Assembly (NCBI GenBank): GCA_903819975.1
Contig: CAIJFI010000004.1
Coordinates: forward strand, 186,001 to 250,000
From: an uncultured Bacteroidota bacterium
GTDB taxonomy: Bacteria; Bacteroidota; Bacteroidia; Chitinophagales; Chitinophagaceae
Length of the DNA: 64,000 nucleotides
Direction of reading: 5' to 3'
In this document: positions 43,504 to 52,868 of the stretch, piece after piece
How the letters are laid out: each line of letters opens with the position of its first letter
Position numbering within the stretch: position 1 is the first letter of the stretch
Made by a program: the position numbers and the translations under genes
Notes under the pieces: model-generated
Databases searched by the model: none
What the model saw: the letters and a program-made list of their open reading frames with translations, nothing else
What the model was told of the DNA's origin: nothing

Positions 43504-46500
43504 ATGAGAAAACTTATGTTGATGTTGACTCTAAGTTTGTTGACTGTTGTGTCAGTATTTGCACAAACACGTCAGTTAACTGGTAGAGTAACCGACCAAA
43601 AAGGCGTCCCTGTTGCAAATGCATCAGTGATTGTTAAAGGCACAAAAAATGGTGCTAATACCAATGATGACGGAACTTTTAAATTAACTGTTGCTGCAAC
43701 AGCTAAAGTGCTAGTAGTTAAGTCAATTAACTTTGAAGAGGCACAGGTGACAATTGGTAATAACACAAATTTTGCAATTAAATTGGAAGCAACTTCTTCT
43801 CAATTAGAGGAAGTAATCGTAGTTGGTTATGGTACTCAAAAGAGATCTAACGTAACTGCTTCAATTTCTAAAATTGATGCTACTAAGATTGAAAACAAAC
43901 CTTTCTCTTCTTTAGACCAAATGTTACAAGGTGCTGCTCCTGGTTTACAGGCTACATCTTCAACTGGTCAACCAGGTGCGGTAACTCCAATCCGTATTAG
44001 AGGTGTTGGTTCATTCTCTTATTCTGGTGCTCGTCCTTTGTACATTGTGGATGGTGCTCAAATTAACGACGGTGACCTTTCAAACGGTAACGGTGGTGGA
44101 TTTAGCATTAACCCTTCTACAAACGTATTATCTACAATTAACTCTGATGATATCGAAAGTGTAAACGTATTGAAAGATGCGGCTGCAACTTCTATCTATG
44201 GTTCAAGAGGTGCTAATGGTGTTATCGTGATTACTACAAAAAGTGGTAGATCAGGTAAAACTCAGTTCCGTTTTGATACTGAAGTAGGTCGTAACAATGT
44301 TATTTTACCTCCAGTAGCTGGTCGTCCTTTAAGAGCTAACGACTACATGGAATTATTAAGAGAAGGTTTAATGAACAATGGTTCAACAGCTGCTGCTGCT
44401 CAAACTACATTAAATGGATATGGCTTCGGTAACGGAGTTGATGTTGATTGGTATGGTTTGATCACAAGAACTGGTGAGCAAAAACAATATAACTTAAGTG
44501 TGAGCGGTGGTGATGCTAAAACAAGATTCTTTGCATCAGGTGGATACTTTAAGCAAGAAGGTACTACAATTGGTACTGACTTATCAAGAGTAACTGGTAA
44601 CGTAAAAGTTACACATAACGCAACAGATAAATTATCATTTACAACTAAAGTATCTGCTGGTAGTGTAGTTCAAAATTCTGCATTAGCTTCTTCAGGTCCT
44701 TCAGGTGGTGGTGGTTATTTTGGTAACCCTGCATATGTGTCTTTAGTATTAAGACCAACTCAAAACCCATTCCGTCCAGACGGTTCATATAATATTGGTA
44801 CAGATAACTTAAGTTTCCCTGCACACTATAACCCATTATATGTAACTGCAAATGACAAAAGATGGTTAAAGAGTTTGAATGCTATTGCAAACCAAAATGT
44901 TGAATATAAAATCTTACCAGGTTTAAAATATTCTACTACAGTTAACTTGCAATACACAAACAACGAAGAATATCAATTCAATAACCCATTCCATGGTGAT
45001 GGTGCTGGTTTATCTGGAGACGGTATCTCTATTATTACTCGTACATTCTTATATGACCTTATTAATCAGTTTGACTATCATGCTGATTTCAATAAGTCTA
45101 AGCGTTTTTATGCTGACTTTAAAGTAGGTCAAGAAGCAATTAAGAGCCAACAATACCAACAAATTGGTGACGTGTCTGGTTTCCCTCCACGTTCTGATTT
45201 ATATATTAACTCAAATGCGGCAACTTCTAACAACGGTAAAGTTTACGCAAATGATTACACATTCGAAGGTTATTTCTCAAACGCTACTATCTCTTTATTA
45301 GATAAGTATACTGTTTACGGATCTTTCCGTCGTGATGGATCTTCTCGTTTTGGTATCGAAAACCCTTACGGTAATTTCTGGTCAGTAGGTACATCTTGGA
45401 ATTTGTTAAATGAAAATGCATTTAAAAATGTTAAAGCATTATCTGCTTTCAAATTACATGCTAGTTATGGTACTAACGGTAATGCCGAAATTGGTAACTA
45501 TACTTGGAGACCTTCTTACTCTTTTGGAGCTAACTACAACGGTGTTGCGGGTGGTACATTCAGCAACATTGGTAACACTGCTTTAACTTGGGAAAAGAAT
45601 AATCAATTTGACATTGGTACTAACATAGGTTTCTTGGATAGCAGAATTAATGCAACTGTTGATTATTACGTTCGTAATACAAATGGTGCATTGTTAAACC
45701 AAAACTTATCTCGTACAACTGGTTTTACAGGTTATATCAACAACGTTGGTAGCATGCAAAACCAAGGTCTTGAGTTGACTTTAAATGTAGTTCCAGTTAA
45801 AACTAAGGACTTCACTTGGGAAGTAAATGCTAGCTATACACATAACCAAAATAAAGTTACTAGCTTACCTACAGGTGATCAATTAAACGGTGCTTACATG
45901 TTAAGAGTTGGTCAACCATTCTATAGCTTCTATACAAGAGGTTGGGCTGGTGTAGATCCTGCTAATGGTAACGCATTGTATTATACAGATAGTACAAAAA
46001 CTAACACTACTACTAACAGAACTGCTGCTCCATTATTCTTAGTGGGTAAGCAAGCGGATCCTAAGTATTATGGTACTTTAGGTAATACATTATCTTACAA
46101 AGGATTCTCATTAAACTTTGACTTCTACTATAACTTTGGTAACTATATCCAAGAAGCTTACGCTCAGTACTTCTTAGATGGTACTTACTCAACTCGTGGT
46201 AAATATCAAATTAACTTACAACGCTGGCAAAAACCAGGCGACATTACAAATGTGCCTAAATATGTGGCAAGTTCTTCAGTTGTATCTGCTTCAGGATCTG
46301 ATCGTTTATTATCAAAAGGTGATTATATCCGTTTAAGAAACGTTCAGTTATCTTACAAATACAGCGACAAAAAAGTACTTGATAAATTCCACATTAATGG
46401 TGTGAATATTTATGCTAGAGGAACCAATTTATGGACTAAAACATACGATGCTAATTTGTTAAGTGATCCAGAGCAAGGTATTACTGGTGTAAACAACCAA

Positions 46501-46551
46501 CAAGTATTTGCTTCTAAATCAGTTACATTTGGATTGAATGTTACTTTCTAA
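43504..46551 (+). CDS. SusC/RagA-family TonB-linked outer-membrane transporter
   Basis: Outer-membrane importer of oligomers working with the following SusD-like lipoprotein. Residues 1-20 are a signal peptide. Residues about 24-95 are the carboxypeptidase-regulatory-like domain (LTGRVTDQKGVPVANASVIVKGTKNG). The SusC hallmark LEEVIVVGYGTQKR is near 101-114. The plug (VESVNVLKDAAATSIYGSRGANGVIVITTKSG-type) ends near 250, followed by a barrel finishing SVTFGLNVTF. Length (1015) is typical. Codon choice is biased to AAC, TTC and GGT, as in the Oar-like gene, suggesting high expression. It leads a two-gene operon. No glycoside hydrolase neighbours are present, so peptides or other oligomers are possible substrates. 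Confidence 0.93.
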   Translation: MRKLMLMLTLSLLTVVSVFAQTRQLTGRVTDQKGVPVANASVIVKGTKNGANTNDDGTFKLTVAATAKVLVVKSINFEEAQVTIGNNTNFAIKLEATSSQLEEVIVVGYGTQKRSNVTASISKIDATKIENKPFSSLDQMLQGAAPGLQATSSTGQPGAVTPIRIRGVGSFSYSGARPLYIVDGAQINDGDLSNGNGGGFSINPSTNVLSTINSDDIESVNVLKDAAATSIYGSRGANGVIVITTKSGRSGKTQFRFDTEVGRNNVILPPVAGRPLRANDYMELLREGLMNNGSTAAAAQTTLNGYGFGNGVDVDWYGLITRTGEQKQYNLSVSGGDAKTRFFASGGYFKQEGTTIGTDLSRVTGNVKVTHNATDKLSFTTKVSAGSVVQNSALASSGPSGGGGYFGNPAYVSLVLRPTQNPFRPDGSYNIGTDNLSFPAHYNPLYVTANDKRWLKSLNAIANQNVEYKILPGLKYSTTVNLQYTNNEEYQFNNPFHGDGAGLSGDGISIITRTFLYDLINQFDYHADFNKSKRFYADFKVGQEAIKSQQYQQIGDVSGFPPRSDLYINSNAATSNNGKVYANDYTFEGYFSNATISLLDKYTVYGSFRRDGSSRFGIENPYGNFWSVGTSWNLLNENAFKNVKALSAFKLHASYGTNGNAEIGNYTWRPSYSFGANYNGVAGGTFSNIGNTALTWEKNNQFDIGTNIGFLDSRINATVDYYVRNTNGALLNQNLSRTTGFTGYINNVGSMQNQGLELTLNVVPVKTKDFTWEVNASYTHNQNKVTSLPTGDQLNGAYMLRVGQPFYSFYTRGWAGVDPANGNALYYTDSTKTNTTTNRTAAPLFLVGKQADPKYYGTLGNTLSYKGFSLNFDFYYNFGNYIQEAYAQYFLDGTYSTRGKYQINLQRWQKPGDITNVPKYVASSSVVSASGSDRLLSKGDYIRLRNVQLSYKYSDKKVLDKFHINGVNIYARGTNLWTKTYDANLLSDPEQGITGVNNQQVFASKSVTFGLNVTF

Positions 46552-46580
46552 TTATTCATCACTACTTATAATATTTTTAT

Positions 46581-48065
46581 ATGAAAAATAATTTCAACAA
46601 CATTTCAAAAATGTTCTTAGCAGTCGGAGCCGCAATTATCATGTTCGGTTGCTCTAAGCAATTTTTGGATGCGAAACCTTATGGTTCGGTAGTATTGTCT
46701 CAAGCTATTAATAGCGAAGACGATATGAACACAGCTGTAAATGGTTTATACTCTTCTTTAAGAGCTACCGATTTGTACGGCCGTACTTTTGCTGTGAAAG
46801 GCGATTTAATGGCAGACAATATGTTTTTGTCTAACCAAAACTCAGGTAGATATTTAAGCTTTAACAACTATAACTTTACTAAGACTGATGCTTACGCTTC
46901 TGCTGTTTGGATCAACGCTTATTCTTCAATCAAGAATGCGAACTTAGTAATCAATTCTGGTTTAGATCCTGCTAAAAGTGTTAACGTAAGTCAATTGCTT
47001 TCTGAAGCTTATGCTATCAGAGCTATGATTTATTTTGACTTAGTAAGAAACTATGGTTTACCTTATACAGTTGGTGATCCAAATTCAAATTTAGGTGTGC
47101 CAATTGTTACAACTTTTGATGCAACTATTAAACCAGCAAGAGCTACTGTTGCCGCAGTGTATGCGCAAGTATTAGCTGACTTAACCAAAGCAATTTCTTT
47201 GGCTAAGAACAACCAAGGTGAAACAATGACTTTCACTGCTACAAACAAAACAAGAGCTATTAACTCTTCATTCATGAGTAAATATGCAATCAAATTATTG
47301 GCTGCTAGAGTTTACCAAAACATGGGCGATTGGACTAATGCTAAGTTATATGCAAGTGATGTAATTGCTAATAGTGGTTTCACTTTAGTAACTGCTGCTA
47401 ACTTAATTTCTTATTGGAAAGGAGCTACTCCATTAACTAGCAAAACTGAAACAATGTTTGAAGTTACTTCTGACGCAAACAACAACGTTTCTGATGGTAC
47501 TTTAGCTAACTTGTATGTTCCAAAACCAACTGGTTCTTATGGCGATGAATTAGCAACAAAAGGATTTTACGATTCTTTCACTGCAACTGACGTTAGAAAA
47601 GGTTTAATTAGCCCAAGCACACGTTCAGGTCAAGCAGGTACTGCTTACTATATCACTAAGTATCCTATTGATGTTATCAACTATGATGATGTTAAAATTA
47701 TTCGTTTCTCTGAAGCTTATTTAATTTTAGCTGAAGCACAATATAATTTAGCTGATATCGCTGGTGCAAATGCTACTTTAAATACATTAGTATTACAAAG
47801 AGATCCAAGTAAAGTTTATGCTAGCACTGGAACTCAAGTATTAGCTGATATCATTTCTGAGCGCTCTAAAGAGTTTGCTTTTGAAGGTTACCGTTTCTGG
47901 GATTTAATGCGTTTAAACTCAACGTTTAACAAGCCACAAACTCAGGATGCAAATAACGTGTATACTTACACTGCAGTTGCTCCAGGTAATGCAAACAGAC
48001 TTTTCCCTATTCCTAACGATGAGATTTTAGTAAATCCAAACATGGTTCAAAACCCTGGATACTAA
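46581..48065 (+). CDS. SusD/RagB-family surface lipoprotein
   Basis: Lid and substrate-binding partner of SusC. Residues 1-22 form a lipoprotein signal ending MFGCSKQFLDAKP, with the lipid-bearing Cys at 24. The fold shows the TPR-like helical pairs of the family: AYAIRAMIYFDLVRNYGLPYT near 139-159, and VKIIRFSEAYLILAEAQYNLADIAGANATLN later. The conserved ISERSKEFAFEGYRFWDLMR motif near the end and the closing RLFPIPNDEILVNPNMVQNPGY are diagnostic. Length (494) is normal. It starts 29 bases after the SusC stop. A terminator follows it. Confidence 0.93.
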   Translation: MKNNFNNISKMFLAVGAAIIMFGCSKQFLDAKPYGSVVLSQAINSEDDMNTAVNGLYSSLRATDLYGRTFAVKGDLMADNMFLSNQNSGRYLSFNNYNFTKTDAYASAVWINAYSSIKNANLVINSGLDPAKSVNVSQLLSEAYAIRAMIYFDLVRNYGLPYTVGDPNSNLGVPIVTTFDATIKPARATVAAVYAQVLADLTKAISLAKNNQGETMTFTATNKTRAINSSFMSKYAIKLLAARVYQNMGDWTNAKLYASDVIANSGFTLVTAANLISYWKGATPLTSKTETMFEVTSDANNNVSDGTLANLYVPKPTGSYGDELATKGFYDSFTATDVRKGLISPSTRSGQAGTAYYITKYPIDVINYDDVKIIRFSEAYLILAEAQYNLADIAGANATLNTLVLQRDPSKVYASTGTQVLADIISERSKEFAFEGYRFWDLMRLNSTFNKPQTQDANNVYTYTAVAPGNANRLFPIPNDEILVNPNMVQNPGY

Positions 48066-48088
48066 TATTTTATTTTAGAATACTATAT

Positions 48089-48118
48089 AAAATGGCCTCC
48101 AATTTGGAGGCCATTTTT
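48089..48118 (+). terminator. Intrinsic terminator of the SusC/SusD operon
   Basis: AAAATGGCCTCC (48089-48100) pairs perfectly with GGAGGCCATTTT (48106-48117) around AATTT, followed by T. Confidence 0.9.
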
Positions 48119-48163
48119 GTTTTGATTAAATTGGAGTGTGCTTCGGTACTTGAAATGAACTAA

Positions 48164-49690
48164 ATGCTTGCCATGAAAAAAATAATTATTGCATTAATGT
48201 GTTTGCCTTTAATAAGCATCGCACAAAGTCCTTCACAGTTTACACCAGCTTCTTTTAATGACGCTTCACGTTTAGAGCGTATTAAAAATGCGATGCCAGT
48301 GATTGAAAAAATGTACAAAGATTTTGCAGTTGTAAATCATTTTCCAGGATATGCCTATGGCATTGTGATAGATGGACAATTGTTATACAAAGGAGCAGAG
48401 GGCTATGCTAATTTAGAAGAAAAAATTCCTGCAAGTACAAGCTCCATGTTTCGTATTGCATCAATGTCTAAGAGTTTTACCTCATTAGCTATTTTGCATT
48501 TAAGAGATGCAGGTAAATTAAAATTAGACGATCCGGTTGAAATGTATATTCCTGCTTTAAAAGGCCAGGGTCTAACAAAGGACGCCCCTCCTATAACAAT
48601 TAGACATTTAATGAGCCATAGTGCGGGTTTCCCTGAGGATAATCCATGGGGTGACAGACAATTGGCTGACACGGAAAAAGATTTGAATGATTTAATTAAG
48701 GGGAAGCTTTCGTTTTCAAATGTAGCTGGTGTAGAATATGAATACAGTAATTTGGGTTTTGCGATGCTAGGATATATTATTCATAAAGTATCAGGTATTA
48801 CTTATGACGCTTATATCAAAAAAAATATTTTAGTTCCATTGGGAATGAATACAACTACTTATGAATTTACGACCATTCCAAAAGACAAATTCGCATTTGG
48901 TTATAGATATATTAATGACAAATGGAGAAAAGAAATTCCACTGCAAGATGGAATTTATGGGGCAATGGGTGGAATGATTACTTCCATTGATATGTTTGGA
49001 AAGTATGTTGCAATGCATGAAGCAGCATGGCCAGAGCGAAATGACATAGAGACTATGCCTGTAAGAAGAAGTTCAATTAGAGAAATGCATCAGCCTGCAC
49101 GTTTTATTTCTTTAAATCCAAGTTATACTTTTCCAAGTGGAAAAAAATTAGCAACAACTGGGTCATATACTTATGGATTAAGATGGATGATAGATGCGGA
49201 ACATAAAAAAAATGTTGGTCATAGTGGCGGCTTGCCTGGCTTTGGAAGTAACTGGCAATTTTTGCCAGACTATGGAATAGGTGTGATATTATTTGCCAAT
49301 GTAACTTACGCTCCAGCATCGGTTATCAATACAGCAGTGATTGATACACTAGTACAGTTAGCGGGCTTAAAGCCACGTCTAACGGGCATATCACCTATAT
49401 TAGCAACGCGTCAACAAGAGCTAGCAAAAGTGATATTGAATTGGGAAAATAGTCCTGCAATTTTTGCAGAAAACTTTTTTGATGACTATCCAATTGACAT
49501 GTTAAAAAAGCAATCAGTTGAAATATTTTCTCAAGTGGGAAAAATTGTGAAAATAAATTCAATGGTTGCAGAAAATCAATTAAGAGGATATTGCATTTTA
49601 GCATGTGAAAAAGGAAATGTAAAACTATCTTTCACTTTGTCTCCCGAAAACCCAGCTTTAATTCAAGAATTTCATCTGGTTAAAGAGTAA
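48164..49690 (+). CDS. Secreted serine hydrolase, beta-lactamase class C / peptidase fold
   Basis: Penicillin-recognising serine hydrolase. The signal peptide is residues 1-20 (ISIAQ), starting at ATG 48164 or the ATG at 48173. Motifs are SxxK as S100-M-S-K103, YxN as YEYSNLGF, and HxG as VGHSGG. LPGFGSNWQFLPDYGIGVILF matches the esterase/D-aminopeptidase branch. A C-terminal extension of about 110 residues follows the hydrolase domain, probably a lipocalin-like domain. It stands just after the SusC/SusD terminator and may process the substrate that the pair imports (inference). Not a proven beta-lactamase. Confidence 0.87.
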   Translation: MLAMKKIIIALMCLPLISIAQSPSQFTPASFNDASRLERIKNAMPVIEKMYKDFAVVNHFPGYAYGIVIDGQLLYKGAEGYANLEEKIPASTSSMFRIASMSKSFTSLAILHLRDAGKLKLDDPVEMYIPALKGQGLTKDAPPITIRHLMSHSAGFPEDNPWGDRQLADTEKDLNDLIKGKLSFSNVAGVEYEYSNLGFAMLGYIIHKVSGITYDAYIKKNILVPLGMNTTTYEFTTIPKDKFAFGYRYINDKWRKEIPLQDGIYGAMGGMITSIDMFGKYVAMHEAAWPERNDIETMPVRRSSIREMHQPARFISLNPSYTFPSGKKLATTGSYTYGLRWMIDAEHKKNVGHSGGLPGFGSNWQFLPDYGIGVILFANVTYAPASVINTAVIDTLVQLAGLKPRLTGISPILATRQQELAKVILNWENSPAIFAENFFDDYPIDMLKKQSVEIFSQVGKIVKINSMVAENQLRGYCILACEKGNVKLSFTLSPENPALIQEFHLVKE

Positions 49691-49719
49691 TTCAACAATC
49701 AATCAAATAATATCATATT

Positions 49720-50643
49720 TTGATTATACAATCAGCTAAGTTAAACTGGAAGGGAGTTTTATTGTGGAGTAATCAATTTTACGGAATATGTGCAGTTTTA
49801 TTATCTGTAGAATCAACCTTGTTTATCAAACATGTGTATCCTTCTTTTACAAGCCTGCTATTGATTCACTTATCAACTGTACTTTTTTATACGCATTCTT
49901 ATCTTAAGGAATACAAAGAAGGTATTTACAATGAAAGAACAAATTGGTATCAAAGTAATAAGCGTTATCTGCAACTAAGACAATTGGGTTTTTCATTATT
50001 ATGTTTGTACTTGGCACTTTTTAAATTAAATGCATTGTCATTATTAAACAATGCTTCGCTACTTGTAAAAGCTGTCGCTCTATTTGCACTAATATTGTCA
50101 ATTACATATTATATCCCATTCAATTTATTTACTCGCTTAAAACCATTTCGAAAGGTAGGGATCTTTAAAAGTATTGGTATTGCATTGGTTTGGTCAATTG
50201 TGTGTTGTTTCATTCCAGTTTGGTTAACAAATCCAAATGTGATTGACGAAATGAATTTCGACTCAATTTTCTGGGTTCACTTTTTCCAAATATTCGCTTA
50301 TATTTTAATACTAGCGGTGTTATTCGACATAAAGGATTTAAATAGAGACAAGGAGGAATTCGTAAATACAATTGTTGTTAAATATGGCACTTACCAAACT
50401 ATTAATAAAATTATCCCACCTTTATATGCAATTTATTTTTTACTAATACTTTTAGAATTTAAAATTAATAGTCTTTCATATGTTTATTGGGTTCTGCAAT
50501 TAAGTTTAGTTGGATTAACTTATATCATTTCACAAAAGGTTGTCAAACAACAATCCATTCACGCTAATATTTTAATGATTGATGGATTAATGATAATTAA
50601 GGCAATCTTAAGCATATTAGTTCTTAATATGGTCATTCATTAG
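49720..50643 (+). CDS. UbiA-like polytopic membrane protein, one motif missing
   Basis: Strongly hydrophobic, about eight helices. Near residues 202-213 it has LFDIKDLNRDKEE, which matches the second Asp-rich motif (DxxDxxxD) of UbiA prenyltransferases. The first motif (NDxxDxxxD) is not present where it should be; YTHSYLKEYKEG is the nearest counterpart. So it may bind isoprenoid but may not be an active prenyltransferase. The frame opens with TTG at 49720 and has no early ATG, so it uses a TTG start or the start is missed. It stands 30 bases after the hydrolase gene and before a two-component system. Function unknown. Confidence 0.7.
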   Translation: MIIQSAKLNWKGVLLWSNQFYGICAVLLSVESTLFIKHVYPSFTSLLLIHLSTVLFYTHSYLKEYKEGIYNERTNWYQSNKRYLQLRQLGFSLLCLYLALFKLNALSLLNNASLLVKAVALFALILSITYYIPFNLFTRLKPFRKVGIFKSIGIALVWSIVCCFIPVWLTNPNVIDEMNFDSIFWVHFFQIFAYILILAVLFDIKDLNRDKEEFVNTIVVKYGTYQTINKIIPPLYAIYFLLILLEFKINSLSYVYWVLQLSLVGLTYIISQKVVKQQSIHANILMIDGLMIIKAILSILVLNMVIH

Positions 50644-50693
50644 AAATTTGTTAAAAAACCTCAGTGCAGTCTAAAATCTTATTTCATTAGTAG

Positions 50694-50701
50694 TAACTTT
50701 G
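50694..50701 (+). promoter_or_regulatory. -7 promoter element TAACTTTG for the two-component system
   Basis: Perfect TAnnTTTG match, 16 bases before the response regulator ATG, implying a very short leader. Confidence 0.45.
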
Positions 50702-50717
50702 AACTAAGCAATTTCAT

Positions 50718-51395
50718 ATGAGAATATTATTACTTGAAGACGACGCAACCCTGTCTGCAGAAATAGAGAAATTTTTTAGATCTAAAAATATAGAATGTCA
50801 TTCGGTTTTAGATGGAGATATTGCAGCTAAGCAGTATAGCAAAGATCTTTATGATTTAGTGATATTAGATATCAATGTTCCTGGCAAAAATGGTATTGAT
50901 GTTTGTGCTTCAATTAGAAGCGTTGACACCACGGTCCCTATTTTAATGTTAACCGCTTTTGGAGAGATACAGGACAAGCTTTCTGCTTTTAATAATGGCG
51001 CAGACGATTATTTAATAAAGCCATTCCATTTTGATGAGCTTTTTGCAAGGGTGAATGCGCTATTAAAAAGGAAACACTCCGTAAATCAAGAAGAAGACAT
51101 CGTAGTTGGCGATTTAGTTATCTCTTATACCGAAATGAAAGTGTTCAGAGCAGGTGTAGAAGTGATATTGACACCAAAAGAATTCAAGTTATTATCAATA
51201 CTAGCTATCGCAAATGGAAGGATTGTGTCTAAAAATACAATCAGTGAAAAACTGTGGGACTACCAAATAATTACAAACCAGAATACAATTGAGGTGTATA
51301 TCAATTCTCTTAGAAAGAAAATAGATAAAAACAGTGAAATAAAATTGATTCACACAAAAGTAGGATATGGTTATTTCGTAAAATCCGAGAAATGA
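50718..51395 (+). CDS. OmpR/PhoB-family response regulator
   Basis: DNA-binding transcription regulator. Receiver domain 1-115: acidic pocket D8/D9, phosphorylated D51 (VILDINVPG), T79 and K101 (LIKPFHFDE). Winged-helix output 130-225: LTPKEFKLLSILAIANGRIVSK and the recognition segment TNQNTIEVYINSLRKKID, ending VGYGYFVKSEK. It overlaps the kinase gene by 4 bases (ATGA), so the pair is translationally coupled. By position it is likely to control the downstream efflux operon (inference). Confidence 0.94.
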   Translation: MRILLLEDDATLSAEIEKFFRSKNIECHSVLDGDIAAKQYSKDLYDLVILDINVPGKNGIDVCASIRSVDTTVPILMLTAFGEIQDKLSAFNNGADDYLIKPFHFDELFARVNALLKRKHSVNQEEDIVVGDLVISYTEMKVFRAGVEVILTPKEFKLLSILAIANGRIVSKNTISEKLWDYQIITNQNTIEVYINSLRKKIDKNSEIKLIHTKVGYGYFVKSEK

Positions 51396-52753
51396 CACTT
51401 AAGTCTAAAATTTCAATTTTTGTAACAAGTTTATTTGTTGTTTTATATGCAGCTATGGCTGTTTCGGTAATTGTTTTATTTTCAGAATTCAGGGCCGAAG
51501 AATTTCAAGACAAATTAAGACAAAAGGCAATTTCAACAATTGAACTATTAATAGAATTAAAGCAGTCAAACCAGGATATTATAAAAAATATCGAAAAACA
51601 AAAGGCTGATAATTTAATTGACGAAAAAACTTTAGTTTTTAACAAAAACCTTGATTTAATATATACAAGTATTTATGATACTGCGTTAAATTCTGAAAAA
51701 ACAGAATTAACCATACTTACTAATAAAAAAGAATTTTTCAATAGGAGTAAAAATTTAGAAACTTTTGGTATAAAATATAATTTTAAAAAAGAAAATTATT
51801 ATATAATAGTCTCCGCAATAGATATATCTGGATTTCGTAAGCTAAATTATCTTATTTATGTTCTTTCTTTTTCATTTATATTATTTGCTTTACTTGCATG
51901 GGGTTCAACAAGAATCACTGTAGATAGACTGCTCAAGCCATTAGATTATTTTTTAAAGAAGATTAAGTTAATAAATGAGCATAATCTAGATGAGGTAGTG
52001 GAAGTAAAATCAGATAAAAATGAAATAGATTTATTGGCTTATGAATTTAATCAAATGTTAAAAAGAATTGATAATTCTTTAAAACATCAGTCTGAATTTA
52101 CGGCGAACGCATCCCATGAACTCCGTACGCCAATTGCTAGAATCATTGCACAGGTAGAAAATAAAATTAATGATCAAAGTATTTCTGTAGATACAAAACT
52201 TTTTTTACAAAACATATTGGATGACACTAATCAAATTTCTGAATTAATACATTCTTTATTGATTTTGTCTAAGAACGACAAGACAATTTCTAATCATGAA
52301 GAAATGAACAGGTTAGATGAAGTAATTTATGATTGTATAGAAAAAATGAGTATGATTTATCCAGACTGTAAAGTGTATTTTGATATAGTTGTGGAACAAG
52401 AATCAGATGATATAAAAGAACTTAGAGGGAGCAAAACTTTATTAGATATTGTTTTTATTAATCTTTTAAAAAATGCGTATGCTTATAGTGACAATAAAGA
52501 AGTACAAATAAGTATCGTTCAAAAGTCAAATGAAATTGAGTGCTCGATTACAAATACAGGCAAGATCATAAGCATATATGACCAAAAAAGGCTTTTCGAA
52601 CCTTTTATGCGCGGGGAAAACGCACAAGGGAAGCCAGGTTTTGGTATTGGTCTAAGGATTGTTGAAAGAATATTAAACCTTTATAAGGCCAAAATCACCT
52701 ATTCTGCCCTTGATTCAAATACCAATCAATTTTTAGTTTTATTTCCTCTATAA
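51392..52753 (+). CDS. Sensor histidine kinase
   Basis: Inner-membrane kinase for the preceding regulator. Two transmembrane helices (about 10-30 and 150-170) flank a 120-residue periplasmic sensor region of unrecognised fold. HAMP-like segment 175-225; phosphoacceptor H242 in ASHELRTPIAR; N-box N361 in LLKNAYAY; F-box LFEPFMRGE; G2 box PGFGIGLRIVERI. The G1 box reads TNTGK instead of the usual D-x-G-x-G, with Asn in place of the adenine-binding Asp, a variant seen in other kinases of this group. Length (453) is normal. Confidence 0.92.
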   Translation: MTLKSKISIFVTSLFVVLYAAMAVSVIVLFSEFRAEEFQDKLRQKAISTIELLIELKQSNQDIIKNIEKQKADNLIDEKTLVFNKNLDLIYTSIYDTALNSEKTELTILTNKKEFFNRSKNLETFGIKYNFKKENYYIIVSAIDISGFRKLNYLIYVLSFSFILFALLAWGSTRITVDRLLKPLDYFLKKIKLINEHNLDEVVEVKSDKNEIDLLAYEFNQMLKRIDNSLKHQSEFTANASHELRTPIARIIAQVENKINDQSISVDTKLFLQNILDDTNQISELIHSLLILSKNDKTISNHEEMNRLDEVIYDCIEKMSMIYPDCKVYFDIVVEQESDDIKELRGSKTLLDIVFINLLKNAYAYSDNKEVQISIVQKSNEIECSITNTGKIISIYDQKRLFEPFMRGENAQGKPGFGIGLRIVERILNLYKAKITYSALDSNTNQFLVLFPL

Positions 52754-52820
52754 TAAAGTGGATATTGTTTAAACAAAGCAACATTTATATAATTTAATTC
52801 AAGCTTCTCTTATTATTTTA

Positions 52821-52828
52821 TAAATTTG
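52821..52828 (+). promoter_or_regulatory. -7 promoter element TAAATTTG for the efflux operon
   Basis: Perfect TAnnTTTG match, 40 bases before the adaptor ATG at 52869. It indicates that the efflux operon has its own promoter, apart from the kinase gene. Confidence 0.5.
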
Positions 52829-52868
52829 CACATTCAAGTGAATCATAAACTATTTATAAATTATACAG

